Shown one piece after another: positions 46,840 through 59,329 of a stretch of DNA of 64,000 nt. The first letter of the stretch is position 1, and the number at the start of each line of letters is the position of its first letter. Origin of the DNA: Leptodactylus fallax (lineage: Eukaryota; Chordata; Amphibia; Anura; Leptodactylidae); assembly GCA_947044405.1 (NCBI GenBank), contig CAMRHE010000506.1, positions 1-64,000 of the forward strand. Direction: 5' to 3'. Under the pieces are notes generated by a model, which was given only the letters and a program-made list of their open reading frames with translations, was not told the origin of the DNA and made no database searches. Made by a program: the position numbers and the translations under genes.

Positions 46840-47205
46840 GTAATCCAAATGATAAAAATGTTATAGCCCTTGAAACCGAACGTATGAAAAAAAACCAAAA
46901 ATGTGCCTGGACCAGAGAAATTGGCTTGGTACTGAAGTGGTTAATATCGCCCTGATCGTACTAAGCAGCAGAATAAAGGTAACCTGTCCTATTCATTTCA
47001 TAGTCAATGCTGTAAAAACAAGAAAATGGCACAACTGTGGTATTTCCCCCCAGTTACACCCCTTTTGAGATTTAGTATAGGAGACAGAATATTAAATGGG
47101 GCCATTAGGAAGTACAGTTTGTCCTGCTGAAAAAAAAAAAAGCCCTCATGTGAGTGGAAAGCGGGGAAGAAAAAAATGAAAAATTGCAGCTGCGGGAAGG
47201 GGTTA
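46840..47205 (-). repeat. TTAACCCCTT-type repeat family, two adjacent ends
   Basis: CTTGGTACTGAAGTGGTTAA (ending at about 46943) and GCAGCTGCGGGAAGGGGTTAA (ending at about 47205) are two copies of the right end of the family also seen at 5690-5805. Confidence 0.5.
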
Positions 47206-47844
47206 AAGTCTTCTGCACTGCCTACATAAATATTGTATTGTGGATTCCTTTTATGTATTCTTTATTTCCTAGTAAATATACTGACAGCGCCGTCTATGCC
47301 GCCTTCCTATGATGGGGGTGTGATAGATTCTTCTCTCACAATTCTTCATGTATCATCTGCTCCTATTCTTTCATTTATCGGGTCTACAATTTGCACTTTG
47401 TGTTTTCCATAATGTCTGAACAAGCCATGTTTTCCCTTTCCTGGAAGTTAGCGTGCAGATTCTTTGATGCTGCTGACCTAGTTTTTTCATTCATCCCTGT
47501 AGAAATCCGCTCTCGCATGGTGGTTATGGTTGTAGAACCGGAAGAAAGAGATTAATGAAGTGATGGATAAATTTTTTTTTTTTGTAGCTGTTTCTGGAAG
47601 CACAACATGGAGACTCCTGCACGTGACCATTGTACTAATGTAATTGTTATGTTACACTGGAATAGCGTATGTAACATAATCCTATGGGGTCACACGTGTA
47701 TAGGCATGTATACTCTTTATCAGGATCTATGTCCGTTCCTGACTGGTGTATGTTTGCATTCTGGGCACGGGCGGACACCTGATTTATTAAGAGGTCAGAG
47801 CCTTGATAATTCAGAAGTGCCTCACGTCAGTCAGGGCCTATATT

Positions 47845-48215
47845 TAGGCCCGGTTCACATCTGCGTTTGGCTTCCGTACAGGGGAGTCTGCTTGGGGACC
47901 TCCCGAATGGAAACCCATATGCATAGAAAAGTGATTACCTAAGGAAACCTGCGGACTCCATAGACTATAATGGGGTCCGTGTGGCTTCCGCACGAAACAT
48001 GCGGAGAGAAGTACAGCAAGCAGCACTTTCCTCTCTGCATGTTTCTGCATGTTTCGTGCAGAAACCAAGCGGAAACCACTCAGACCCCGTTATAGTCTAT
48101 GGGTCCGCAGGTTTCCTTAGGTAAATTGCTTTTCTATGCGTATAGGTTTCCGTTCGGGGGGTTCCCAAGTGGACTCCCTGAATGGAAACCGAACGCAGAT
48201 GTGAACCGGCCCTAA
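47845..48215. repeat. Foldback repeat, family F1, longest copy
   Basis: AGGCCCGGTTCACATCTGCG at the left and CGCAGATGTGAACCGGCCCT at the right. The arms continue through GGGGAGTCTGCTTGGGGACC and GGTTCCCAAGTGGACTCCC, and ATAGACTATAATGGGG with its inverse. About 370 bp, non-coding. Confidence 0.75.
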
Positions 48216-48460
48216 GACTGATGTAGGAAACGCCAGTTTTAATAAGTTCCCCCACTCAGTGATAGATAGAGATAGATATATATAATATAATATAATATAT
48301 ATATTTTTATTTTTTTTTGCAGTGTGATCTCGCGCTGGCAGTCCACTGCAACATGTCACTTTTTACATGCAATTTCTTTAGTCATTCATTGTGCCAAATG
48401 TTGAACCCGCTGGGGAGAAAATCACATACAATTCCTTTTTAGCGCAAATAAACCCCACAC

Positions 48461-48672
48461 ACTATGTGGTACCAGATAGATACAAGGAATTTATTACCGT
48501 GGTGGGCTGGTCTTAGGGTGAAGAAGACACGTAATGTGGCACCAGATACAAATAATTTATCATCATGGTGGTCTGGTCTTGGGGTGAAGACACACAATAT
48601 GGTACCAGATACAAAGAATTTATTACTGTGGTGATCTGAACTTGGGGTGAAGACGCACGATGTACCACCAGA
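48461..48672. repeat. ~64-bp tandem repeat, three full copies and a partial one
   Basis: Units contain GGTACCAGATACAAAGAATT, then CTGGTCTTGGGGTGAAGA. The copies start at about 48461, 48526, 48588 and 48651 and differ by several substitutions. Confidence 0.8.
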
Positions 48673-49194
48673 ATATTCCTTGTTAACTTCTGCATTTTTT
48701 TTTTTCTGGATAAACCTGCAAAACTGCGTAGCTGCTAACAGCGAAACCGATAAATTATTAACTTTGAGTGCAGACTCATGGGCGGCCCAGCGTGCAGCCA
48801 GCCTGGCATCATGTGTCTTCTTGCTTAACAGGTTCCTCCTATCAGGGCAGCCATTTTCTATATTTGTCAAGACAGGCGCCCCCAAAGCAGGGGACCAAGT
48901 GAGAGAGCAGCAGTATAGGCACCATGCAAGCTACACCTGCCCCCACTGACCACAGATTTTTAGCAGGTATTGTCTTCTTTAAAAGAAAGGTCCATGCTAA
49001 AACTGCATTTCATAAGTAACATTTATGCAAAAAGCTGAGGTAAGGGGAATCACATTGTGTTTGTTGCGGGGAGGGGATTTATTAATGGTGTAGGGAAAGG
49101 GGACATGAGCACAGGGAAACATACAGGAGTGGAAGTGCCTAACTAACTCTGTATATAGAAGGGTTACTGCGTATCATTAGGGAGACTTCACCGT

Positions 49195-49405
49195 GAGGCG
49201 CTACAGGGATTTGTTAGACCATGCATGCCCTGCTAAGAACTCTGGATCTCTCTTCCTTTTGGAGGAGTTATTCTGGCCGGGTTCTTATTCCCAGGTTATG
49301 CATTAGGTTTTTATGAAAATCCTTTCATTACTCTATAGGGAGCTACCTTCAAAAAGGCGGCGCTAGAGCATGTTCCAACAAGGAGGTCTTATTTCCTAAT
49401 GTAGG
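49195..49405. repeat. Dispersed repeat, GCGCCACCTTTTGGAAGG family (reverse)
   Basis: TAGGGAGCTACCTTCAAAAA followed by GGCGGCGCTAGAGC is the inverse of the block at 7900, with GACCATGCATGCCCTGCTAA as in 39880. Confidence 0.55.
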
Positions 49406-50086
49406 TGGCACCTTCGATCCCACAGCTATTCTTCTTGTAGATTTCAAGCAAACTTGCAGAAAAGACCACACAAATACTTGGCCCCGCCTAGATCTTGGAG
49501 AATCTCCTGGGGGTAAAGCCTACATTCTTTATTACATAGTCTCCAAGGAATGTTGACTCCTCCGTAAACAATGGCCAAGGCTAGTCATTGAATATGAACA
49601 GATAAAGGTGGTCTACACAGTAGTTGCTTATCACAAGAGTTGCTTAGGTATTTATAGCCCCATTGTTGACCTTTTACTGTACAGGCTATTATCTGAGGTC
49701 AGGGGTCTGTTTCATGTTGGACTTCCCACACACAAACATCCATGAACCCCACTATTCCCTTGTCAGCTGGAATTGACACCCCAAACCAGCCCCAATACTT
49801 GGGAACAAGACGGTTTACTCCATACTCATTACTTTTATAAGTATAGCGAAGTCCCTAGGCTTAGACACGTCAGTCATACCACAGGGCCTGCTTAGGGGGG
49901 ACATCTTGAATTAGATGGCAGTCAGTCCCCTTGACTTTATAAAAGTAATATAAATGTGGAGTAAAACTTCTTATTCCACACATTACAGAAATGCTTGGCC
50001 ATAAGAAGGGGATCATGCTGGGATAGTATACATCAAAATACCTCCTCTTTTGTTCTACCCTATTCCATACAGAGGCAACCAGTAAG

Positions 50087-50236
50087 AAAAGTATACCCTA
50101 TCCTGCAGTGTACCCTAAAAGTATACCCTATCCTGCAGTGTACCCTAAAAGTATACCCTATCCTGCAGTGTACCCTAAAAGTATACGCTATCCTGCAGTG
50201 TACCCTAAAAGTATACCCTATCCTACAGTGTACAAA
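50087..50236. repeat. 30-bp minisatellite, five copies
   Basis: Unit AAAAGTATACCCTATCCTGC plus AGTGTACCCT, repeated five times with only two single-base differences (one G for C in copy four, one A for G in copy five). The unit length is a multiple of three, so frames stay open across it by chance. Confidence 0.95.
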
Positions 50237-50837
50237 TTTATTTTTAACAGGGGGTCCTATGGACCACGTAGGCCACACTATGCCTATACAAAGACATATG
50301 TTGGAAGTATCTGTTGGGGATTCCACTGCAAATGCAGTGAGCTTTGTAAATCCTTTCCTTCATCCTCTACTGGTTTTGAGCTGTGCGATGTTTTCTTCAC
50401 CAGTCACATTCAGAGTGAAAGTCCACATTCTGCTGCTACCCCTTGGAAACTGTATGCGGTGTGTCCAGCTGTTATCTGGGCTCCCATAGTGCACTGCTCT
50501 CTGCTAACATGAAAAGCAGTACCAGAGAAAAGCAAAGTATTTGCAAATATCAACATTTTTATGGAGATTGGCAAGAGCTGCTTACATTGTAGCAAACTGC
50601 CAGAAAAATGTATCTGTCTGGAGTCCAGGTTGTTGAGCTCACAGAGCATTGTCCAGACTGGATACGATTGTATTTACTTCTCAGCTGAGGACAGGACTAG
50701 CAATATATAGAGTTAGTGTTTTCACACTTGTGGTGGCTTCATCTGTTTTTCTGTTTCGTCATAGGAACAGACTAAATATTAAAATAGATCCGTCTAATGA
50801 TGGTCAGCAAGGGGTCCCAATGGACTCCATTGACTAT

Positions 50838-51066
50838 AAGGCCTCATGCACACGACCAAGTGTACATGCCGAGGCTCTTCCAATGGGGGATCCGATGCTC
50901 CGTTCTGATTATAGAGCAGGTCCTGTTCTGCTTTGTGACATCAGAACGGAGCCCCTCATTGGTCAATGGGGGATGGCAGGCACTTGGATGGAGCTCTTAT
51001 GTCATCCGAGTGCATTCGGCTATAAAATAGTCTCCCCCGTTCCTTGGTTGTGTGAATGACGCCTAA
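50838..51066. repeat. Foldback repeat (AAGGCCTCATGCACACGAC type)
   Basis: TAAGGCCTCATGCACACGAC at the left pairs with GTTGTGTGAATGACGCCTAA at the right. Confidence 0.55.
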
Positions 51067-51144
51067 GGGTATGTTCCACCTCAAAATCTGCTCCAAATTC
51101 TGCCATGCAATCTGCCTCGCATTCATTTCCGTGTGAGGCAGACA

Positions 51145-51147
<3 letters not shown>

Positions 51148-51195
<48 letters not shown>
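51148..51195. repeat. (AT)n microsatellite
   Basis: About 48 bases of uninterrupted TA repeats followed by a TATTTATT-rich stretch. Confidence 0.95.
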
Positions 51196-51949
51196 TTATT
51201 TATTTATTTATTTTTTCTTCTACCAGAAAAAATAAGTGCCTTGCTTGCTCTTCAGGTGGACTCTGCCTCATAACTCCCATTGATTTGAATGGCAGGCAGA
51301 AAAATTCCACCTGGCTGGTGCCGAAATTGCAAATTCCACGGCAGATTCATCAGTTTTTTCAGCTTGTAGAAATTCCACCATGTAAACATAACCTAATAGG
51401 CTCTATCGGATTTCTGTTAATTTCGCAAGACCAAAAAGTTGTGTGCAGGGCTTTATCTGGGATTTTAGATGGAATCTGCGCCGGAGATGGAAGTGTGAAC
51501 GTAGTCTTACATCCTGTGACTGTACAAAAGAGTGTCCTCATTAAAGGTCAGGAAGTATATACCTTGAAAATGGTGAAGAATTGATACAAAGTCTATTAAG
51601 AAGCTGTAGAACGTTTTATTTATATATAATAAATATATGTAAACCTGGAAAACTGTAAACTGTGGGGTGTACTGTGAAATTGGGGTTTACTGTTAAATAT
51701 CTAGCACTTATTTCCAGTATTTTGAGCGGTGCCCGTGCCCCAGTCCGGCCTCTCTGCCAGTCATCAGAAACTGGTTTGTTACTCATTAACCTGTCACTAG
51801 TCACATGTTAATTTATGAGGAGACTAGCCAGGTTATGTGAAACTAAATTGCTAATAATCTCTAATGGTTAATATTGTGCAAGCATTGTATGACATATGAA
51901 TCAACACTGTTACGTAGCCATGGTTTTTACTAAAAATATTCACTAAAAA

Positions 51950-52268
51950 TATTGGTGACCTATCCTGAAAATAGGTCAATAATATCATATTTATAGGGGT
52001 TTGACAAGTGGCACCCCCACTGATCAGCTGTAATCACACACAGAATGGAGCAGGCAGCGGACATCTCTGTGTAGTGATGGAACAGAGTCACTGCAGCTTG
52101 GCTCCCATTCTAATTTAAGGACATTGATCTGCTGTACCTGGTGTGGCCACTATACAGAGAACGGAGCTGTTTGCTTCCTGCTGCATTCTCAGTGTGTGAG
52201 GACAGTTGATTGGTGGGAGTGCCAAGTGTTGATTCCCCACCGATCTGATATTGATGAGCCATAAATGT
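51950..52268. repeat. AGGGGTTGTCC-family MITE, diverged
   Basis: GACCTATCCTGAAAATAGGTC, CACCCCCACTGATCAGCTG, and, inverted, CCGATCTGATATTGATGAG. The termini are lost. Confidence 0.55.
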
Positions 52269-52437
52269 TAGTGTAACATGTAGGTTACACACAAAATCCC
52301 CATCAAAATCTGAATGTATACACATGGAAATCCCCACCATCTCTGGCAGATTATCAAACATGTACATGTAGATTTGGTGCTGATTTCACAAGGTGTACAT
52401 CACAATTTTTAAACTCTCATTGACTTCAGTAGTAGCC

Positions 52438-52678
52438 ATAAGGCTCTGTTCACACTGAATTTGGGCTATACATCAGGTTATTCTCCGATGTATTGCTTTT
52501 ATGTATGCTACTGTAAAGACACCCAGAGGCATACACCTACCATTGGCCACAATGCAAAAAGGGGAGGTAGTGAGTGTGCAGTAAAGTGCAGCTTGTACAT
52601 ACCACCTAAGGGTATATATGGAGTACGTCAGGAGCTTTCCTGGGATGGATGCTGAGCACAGTGTGAACACAGTCTAAC
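52438..52678. repeat. Foldback repeat just upstream of PACS2 exon 2
   Basis: AAGGCTCTGTTCACACTGAA at the left and CACAGTGTGAACACAGTCT at the right are inverted. It lies 134 bases before the exon 2 acceptor. Confidence 0.5.
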
Positions 52679-52782
52679 TAGTGACAGCCTGTTGGGTGTT
52701 TGTAGTAAATACACTTATAAACAGATATACATTTTAAAACCACTAAATTTTGTTAAAATTTGCCTTTAATTGTAATTTATAG

Positions 52783-53004
<222 letters not shown>

Positions 53005-53583
53005 TAATGCAGGAATGGTTTGTTACAGTGTATCAGTCTGGGAGTCAAACTCTGTAGTCTAAAGTCTCAAAATTTGAAAAAGAGGTCTCGTACACTGACA
53101 GGTAGCAGACCTATTAAAAAGTGGTGACTAACTCAAAAAGTATATCCGACAGTTGTAGGAGGCATTTACATGATGATCAAGCATTACACACAGTTATATA
53201 CAGCTGTAGCACAGTTAACATCTGTATGTATACATGTAAATACACAGCAGAGTAAATGCTTCAGTCACCACAACAATGAGGATTCTTCCAGCCGTCAGCT
53301 CCCCATGGATGGATGCATTGTGTGTGTGATGACCCAGCACATGTCCTATGTCATTTAACGCTGCTGATACCTGCATGCGAGAGTCACATGAAACATGGTG
53401 TTCAGCTCTATTCAGATAGTCCATGCATGCACTACCCTGGACTCTGGACTGGTCACCCTTATACATAAATGAAAGCTATAATACTCCTTAACTTCTATGG
53501 CTGTATAACAGAAAAACACCTTGACGTAATAGTACTGTTATGTCACAGTGAAATGTACTCCTGGCACAAGAGCAAAAAGTGTG

Positions 53584-53823
53584 TAAGGCTGGATTCGCAC
53601 CTGCACTCTGTATATGTTCGGGGATTTCGTCCCCCATTCCTGCAAACAGGACTTTCCTGGTTTCCGCATTTTTCAGATGGAAACCCAGCAAACCCTATTA
53701 TAGTCTATGGGGTCCACAGGTTTCCATGGGTATCCATTTTTGAGCGGATTTGGTTTCCGTTTCTCAGATCCCAAAGCGGAACCAAACAACGGAAGTCCGA
53801 GCGCAGGTGTGAACCTAGCATTA
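53584..53823. repeat. Foldback repeat, family F1
   Basis: AGGCTGGATTCGCACCTGCA at the left and GCGCAGGTGTGAACCTAGC at the right, with TTATAGTCTATGGGGTCC in the middle. Confidence 0.65.
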
Positions 53824-53961
53824 GAAAATAAAAATTAGAAAATGACATTCTAAATGAACACATTTGGATGTTCCGCAATATCAAAATGAAAAAAAAAAAA
53901 AAAAATAAAACTGATTTTGTGTGGTCCTAAAGGCAAAATATGGCATAGTACCTAGGATATT

Positions 53962-54214
53962 TTAAAGGGATTTTCCACGCTTTAATTGATGACCTATTCT
54001 TAGAATAGATCATGAACTGAAGATCTGACGCTCGGGACCTGAGCGAGCCAGCTGCAAGAAGCAGCAGCAGGCCATGTGACTTATCACTCATTGGTCACAA
54101 GGCCTATTTACAGCTCAGTCTCATTCAAGTGAATAGGCTGAGCTGTGATGCCTGGGTGTCGGACTCCCGCCAATCCTCCAAAGGATAGGTCATCAATTGG
54201 AAAGCCACTGTAAA
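53962..54214. repeat. AGGGGTTGTCC-family MITE
   Basis: TTAAAGGGATTTTCCACGC at the left. AATTGATGACCTATTCTTAG pairs with AAAGGATAGGTCATCAATT near the right. Confidence 0.65.
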
Positions 54215-54791
54215 GAAACACAATGAGGATGATGTGGTGGCATTTTGCGTTTGTTGTAGACACCAAGGTTTCATAGACTTCATACTCCTTGATTTTTTTT
54301 TTTTTGGAAGATCATCTTTCCATCATCTACCTCTGGTGTGAGGTCCTGCCTCACACACAAGACTTCATATGACACCACTATCCATCGGTTCCTGTTAATA
54401 AAATCCTGCTGTGAGAATAGTGTGTGTAAATACAACCTAAAAGTATATACAGTAAGCTGCAATGGTACGTTACTACAGGTTACCGGCCCATCCCTAATGT
54501 TGCTGTGGGGCCCCCTGAATGCTAGTTATAGAGAAGGGCACTTTCTCATTGTAATTATTCTTTAGGGAGCTATTCAGACTCCCCAATGAATCATTTGTGA
54601 GCCGCTCTGGCTTCTGAGCGGAAGCTTAATAGTAGATGTGGACCGTAGATGACAATGCCGGGTCTGCGCATCCAGTGTGACTACTCACATACAGATGAGG
54701 AGTTGGACATACATATTCTCATAAGGTTACCCAGCTAGGAGGGGATGGTGACAAATATAGCCCAACACTAGACCCTGGACTGCCAGGTAAG

Positions 54792-55953
54792 TACTGTGTT
54801 TCTCCAAAAATAAGACCTACCCTGAAAATAAGCCCTAACTAGATTTTTCAGGTTTTTTGGAGTAGGCTTGAAATATAAGCCCTACTTCAAAAATAAGCCC
54901 TAGCTAATTTAACCCCTTCCCGACATCTGCCGTGCGATTACAGCGGGTGCCGGGTCCTTAAAGATGGCAGGCGCTCTGCTGCAGAGCGGTTACCATAGCT
55001 ACCGTACTGGGTCTCCTGGACCTGGAGTTAATGCCTGCAATCAGTGTCTACCCTGATCGTGGGCATTGTTGAGCGTGACCCCCCTTCCCTTTCTTCCCAC
55101 CAAAGTAGTACAACCTGGAGTTAATGACCATGATCACAGTGGACTCTGATCACGGGCATTGCTAAGTGTGACCTCCCCCCCCACAGTCCTTAGGGCTGAT
55201 CCCAGTCCCCTATAGCTACGATACCGGGTCTCCGTTGTACAGCGGAGACCCTCAGTTAATGCCCGCGATCAGAGTCCATTCTGACATTCTGGCATTGTTG
55301 AGTGTGCCAGTCCGTGACCCCCCCCCCCTCCTCCAAATCCAACCCCCAAAGCAGAGCAACTATCCCCGGGGCCTCGCCCCGTACCTTCCACGTTGCAGGT
55401 CGGCTCCCGCGTGGCTAGATCGCGGGAGCCGACCTGTTCCTTTGACAGCCGGGAGCCTTATGAAGGTTCCTAGGCCTCTCATAGGAATATTACTATTGCC
55501 TCAATAGTAATGTAGATCATCTCCCATAGGGATAATTGCAGGTTCAAAACCCCTAGGAGGGGTTAATAGTAAAAGAAAAAAAAAAAAAAGTTAAATATAA
55601 AAAAACAAAACAATAAAAGTTCAAGCCCCCCACTTTCACTAGAATACATATAAAACTAAAATATTACTGTGAAACACATACACATAAGTATCCCTGTGTC
55701 CGAAAACGCCCGCGCTACAAACTTATAAAAATATTTTACCTCTATGGTGAATGCCGTAGCAGAAAAAAAAAAAGTGCCGAACTGCTGTTTTTTCACTGTT
55801 TCACCTCTGATAAAAATTGAAATAAAAAGCGATCAAATGTGTGATTGTTGTTCATGGAAAAAAATTAAGACCTACCCCGAAAATAAGCCCTAGCCCTTTT
55901 TTCGCAGAAAAAATTAATATGACACTGTCTTATTTTCGGAGAAACACGGTATA
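54792..55953. mobile_element. MITE (GTGTTTCTCCxAAAATAAG ends) interrupted by another element
   Basis: The left end (TACTGTGTTTCTCCAAAAAT, then AAGACCTACCCTGAAAATAAG) and the right end (TATTTTCGGAGAAACACGGTA) are inverted relatives. Both sides carry AAAATAAGCCCTA blocks. The roughly 950-bp middle belongs to a different repeat family, so the element is split. Confidence 0.65.
54909..55860 (+). repeat. TTAACCCCTT-family element nested in the MITE
   Basis: Begins TTAACCCCTTCCCGACATC. An inner GGGGTTAA end lies at 55560-55566, after which the sequence continues in the A-rich body typical of the family (GATAAAAATTGAAATAAAAA, then GCGATCAAATG). It interrupts the flanking MITE. The family also has ends at 5805, 46943 and 47205. 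Confidence 0.5.
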
Positions 55954-56270
55954 TATTTATCTTGACTTAGAATAGAATATAATGTAGATGCCTGTAGCTA
56001 CCCAGGTGCGTCGTGAGCAGCCGGCCAATCCCAAATAGAAAGTGAGGGTGCTATCACATGGTACCAAATGAGCCGTGGTTGCGGCGTGTGGATTACTGCT
56101 TTTTGCTGTGCTGCCCCGTACTTGACCAGGTTTAAGATGCAGCATGAAAGTTAGCAGTAATCCTTGTGGTTACCACAGCTAGGTCGCTATATATTGTAAA
56201 AGCAGCTGAACTCTTACCAAAAAAGACTTAAGCACTGTATATTCTCAATACATGGGAAGAACCTTCACCT

Positions 56271-56654
56271 TTAAAGGGGTTATCCATTATAGATCAGTGG
56301 GGGTCCAACTTTCAGGATCCCCACCAATCTGCTGCTTTCAGCATGCGATGAGCTGTAGTGCTCAAATGCTGTATTTTTTTTATAGCGGCTTTTAAGAGCA
56401 TTGTAGAAGTGTCTCATATCCTTGAACAGGACACTGCTATGCTCGTAATAGTCGCTATTAAAAAGATGGCATGTGAGCGCCGCAGCTCCTGGCATGTAAG
56501 CAATGCTGGGAGACACGGAGAAGCTTTTTTTGATTGCGTATGCAGTGCCTTGGAATGAAAATATATCATTTCCACTATTGGATTTGATATCATTTTTTAC
56601 ATGAATTCAGCTGCATTTAGAAAGGGCACCATCCAGATGAGACAGCCCCTTTAA
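56271..56654. mobile_element. TTAA-flanked MITE, complete
   Basis: TTAAAGGGGTTATCCATTA at the left and GACAGCCCCTTTAA at the right, 384 bp, with the family block GATCAGTGGGGGTCCAAC near the left. Confidence 0.7.
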
Positions 56655-57416
56655 TAATAGGAAACACACACAAGGGTAACCCTGTTTACCACCCAAGAAT
56701 AACATATCCAATCTTTGTTTAGCTGGTAGACTTCTCATGGATGAGAGCAAGATGAAGAGCACCAAGTATCACATTCGCACCGGTCACCCTAAAAGCCTAA
56801 AATAAAGGAAAATACCTTAAAATGTCTCCTTTTAATGCCAAGTCATCAGTCCCCTTTGGAGGGAGCTTGAGAGATTTGTTCAGAAGAAATCCCCTGAAGC
56901 TCTGAGTAACTTTACCGGAATGAAATATTGGCACTGGAAGTAAGACTTCCCCAACAATAGTGATAGAGGCCTTTTATACAATTCACATGAGCTACAAGAT
57001 GTAGACCTAACATATATAATGTAGATAGTAAGTATACGACTGGTAGTAACAGTACGTGGTAATCTCAGTGATAAGTCATCACAAGGGATATTGTAGAAAG
57101 GAATGGGCTCCGTGGCAGTGGGTGCAAGATTGGGGGAAGTGGAGGGTAGAAGTGACTCCATACAAGTGCTGCACATAACCCTGGGAGCCCATCTGTGTAC
57201 AGTTCTTTGCTGATCCGTGTGGACAGACAACCTTATGTGTGATTTCATAAGTAACTAAGAAAGAAGGAAGGAAGTTCTACACAGGCACAGGGTTCGTGAT
57301 TTATTGTGCATGTCCCCATGGGCAGGGAAGGTATGGAAACACTGTGGAGGATAGCCCAGCACCGCATGTTCGATACAGGAAGCCTTCTACTTTAACGCTT
57401 TTATTTGGGTATTTCA

Positions 57417-57760
57417 ATAAAACGGGGTTACAGATTGATAACCTATCCTTAGGATAGATAATCCATGTCTAATCGGTGGGGTCCTAAACTGGGCTGCTTG
57501 AAGAGATCACAGCATTAGGGTACGCACTGTGCTCTCTTCACTGAATTTCAAGCACAGCGCTGTACGTTGCATAGAGGTTGTGCTTGGTATTGCAGCTCAG
57601 CCCCATTCACTTGAATTCATTTGAGCTGAAAACAGGCCACATGACAGATGAGCATGATGTCATTCGGGGTCCACGGTGTCAGACCTCCACTGATCAGATA
57701 TTGATGACCTATTGTAAGGATAGGTCATCCGTATGTGACTCCCAGAAAAACCCTTATAAA
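57417..57760. repeat. AGGGGTTGTCC-family MITE
   Basis: GATTGATAACCTATCCTTAG at the left and TTGTAAGGATAGGTCATCCG at the right are inverted. The middle holds ATTCACTTGAATTCATTTGAG. Confidence 0.65.
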
Positions 57761-58774
57761 TCATTAATGGCATCACATGTAAAGCAAAACCCTGCAGTAC
57801 ATGGGGCCGACCTCCACAGACCCTGAGAATTTAAGGGTCAGCAGTGATGATTTAGCCGCCAGCCCTTTATAGGATTTCCTGTGTAGCTGCAGTGGTTGGG
57901 GCCCTGCTGTGCTAACCATTCCACACTCCAGACCCCCACTAAGCCAATGGTGAAAACTGCCAACAAGAAGCATCTTTTAGGGTCCGTTCAGATGACTACC
58001 ATGGGGGGAAATTTTTTTAAGGACTGTCATTTCTTAGAGAGCCATGATGTAGCTAGTTCAGCTCATTAGATCTGGGGTTCGGATGGGATTTGTGTCCATA
58101 TAATAGATATATCACGGTCCTTATTCTTGCAGTTATCTGAATGGCCATTACATATTCCCTTTTCCCAGCAGTTCCTCCCTGTAATATCCTTGTCAGAGAT
58201 TAATTTTTTTTTTTTTTTTCTTTTTATACTTGTTTTCTTTATATGTAACTATTTCTATGTGACATTTTCAGGTATTTTATTTTTACATTGATAGGATGTG
58301 TTTGCTTTCATGTGCTAAGTATCTGTATAATCTCTGTACTTTTCATTGCTCTTTTTTCATTCTATTACCGATTTATTTAGCATTAAATCAGTTTCAATGA
58401 AAAAAAAAAATAAACCCATTTAGATTATAGGTAATAACACCATTCCACCGACATAATATTGCTCAGAGATGGCTGCAGCCATTGTAAGAAGCTCATGTGT
58501 AGGTGGAAACGTGACAGTAAGATCACATCGGAGATACTTCAAACAGAAGGTGAAACCAATCTGTAGAAGCTGTATGGAGGAGGACAGATAAAACCTTCTT
58601 TTATTTTTTTTTTGTGAAAATAGCATATTTATAGAAGACGTTCAAACAGATTTTTAATGCCTTTTATGTAGAGTAGTGTATCCATCAGCAATACATTGTA
58701 GCATAATGATAGGTGTTTACTGAAAGTTGCACGTTCTATTAGTCATGTGCACATGACGCATGTGGGTATACACA

Positions 58775-58817
<43 letters not shown>

Positions 58818-58955
58818 AAAACAAAAGCACAAAGCAGCACAGTGTAATAAGCATATAGTGGGCGTACACCACCATAGGACCTTGGTTAAAAATCCTTCCA
58901 TCAAAAAAAAAAAAAATCACTCCAGGGTCTCCAATAATGCTAAAAAAAAAAAAAA

Positions 58956-59130
58956 TTATTTTGCTGCTGTTTTTTGAGCCAAGAGTGTCTTCGAAAGGAA
59001 TGGGAAATATAAAGGAAGCTCTTCTACTTCTCCCTTCTGCTCAATCCACTACTGGCTAAAAAAAAAAAAAAAAAAACGCAGCAAAATTTGCAAGAAAAAA
59101 ACGCAGCTTTTCCGCAGTGTTTGGCCTCAA
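58956..59130. repeat. Foldback repeat, family F2
   Basis: TTTTGCTGCTGTTTTTTGAG and GCCAAGAGTG at the left; ACGCAGCAAAATTTGCAAG and GCAGCTTTTCCGCAGTG at the right. Confidence 0.6.
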
Positions 59131-59329
59131 GTATTGGCATTATCAGAGTGATAATGAATGTGACCCTTCAGTAGAACAGAGATAGGGATCTGAGGCAGAC
59201 TGCTCCTGTGATGGGGACAGAGCAGCCTGCACTGTATGAGAAATATGATTGAGAATTTTTAATAAAAACCTATTTAAATATTTTTTAGCCCATGATGGGT
59301 ACAAAACAAAGGTAAAAATATATAGATCG

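Noticed and set aside
50087..50236. Possible CRISPR-like array
   Set aside because: Units are contiguous with no spacers, and the genome is a vertebrate.
50060..50512. Repetitive open frames across the 30-bp minisatellite on both strands
   Set aside because: The unit length is a multiple of three, so frames stay open by chance. There is no start context or conserved protein.
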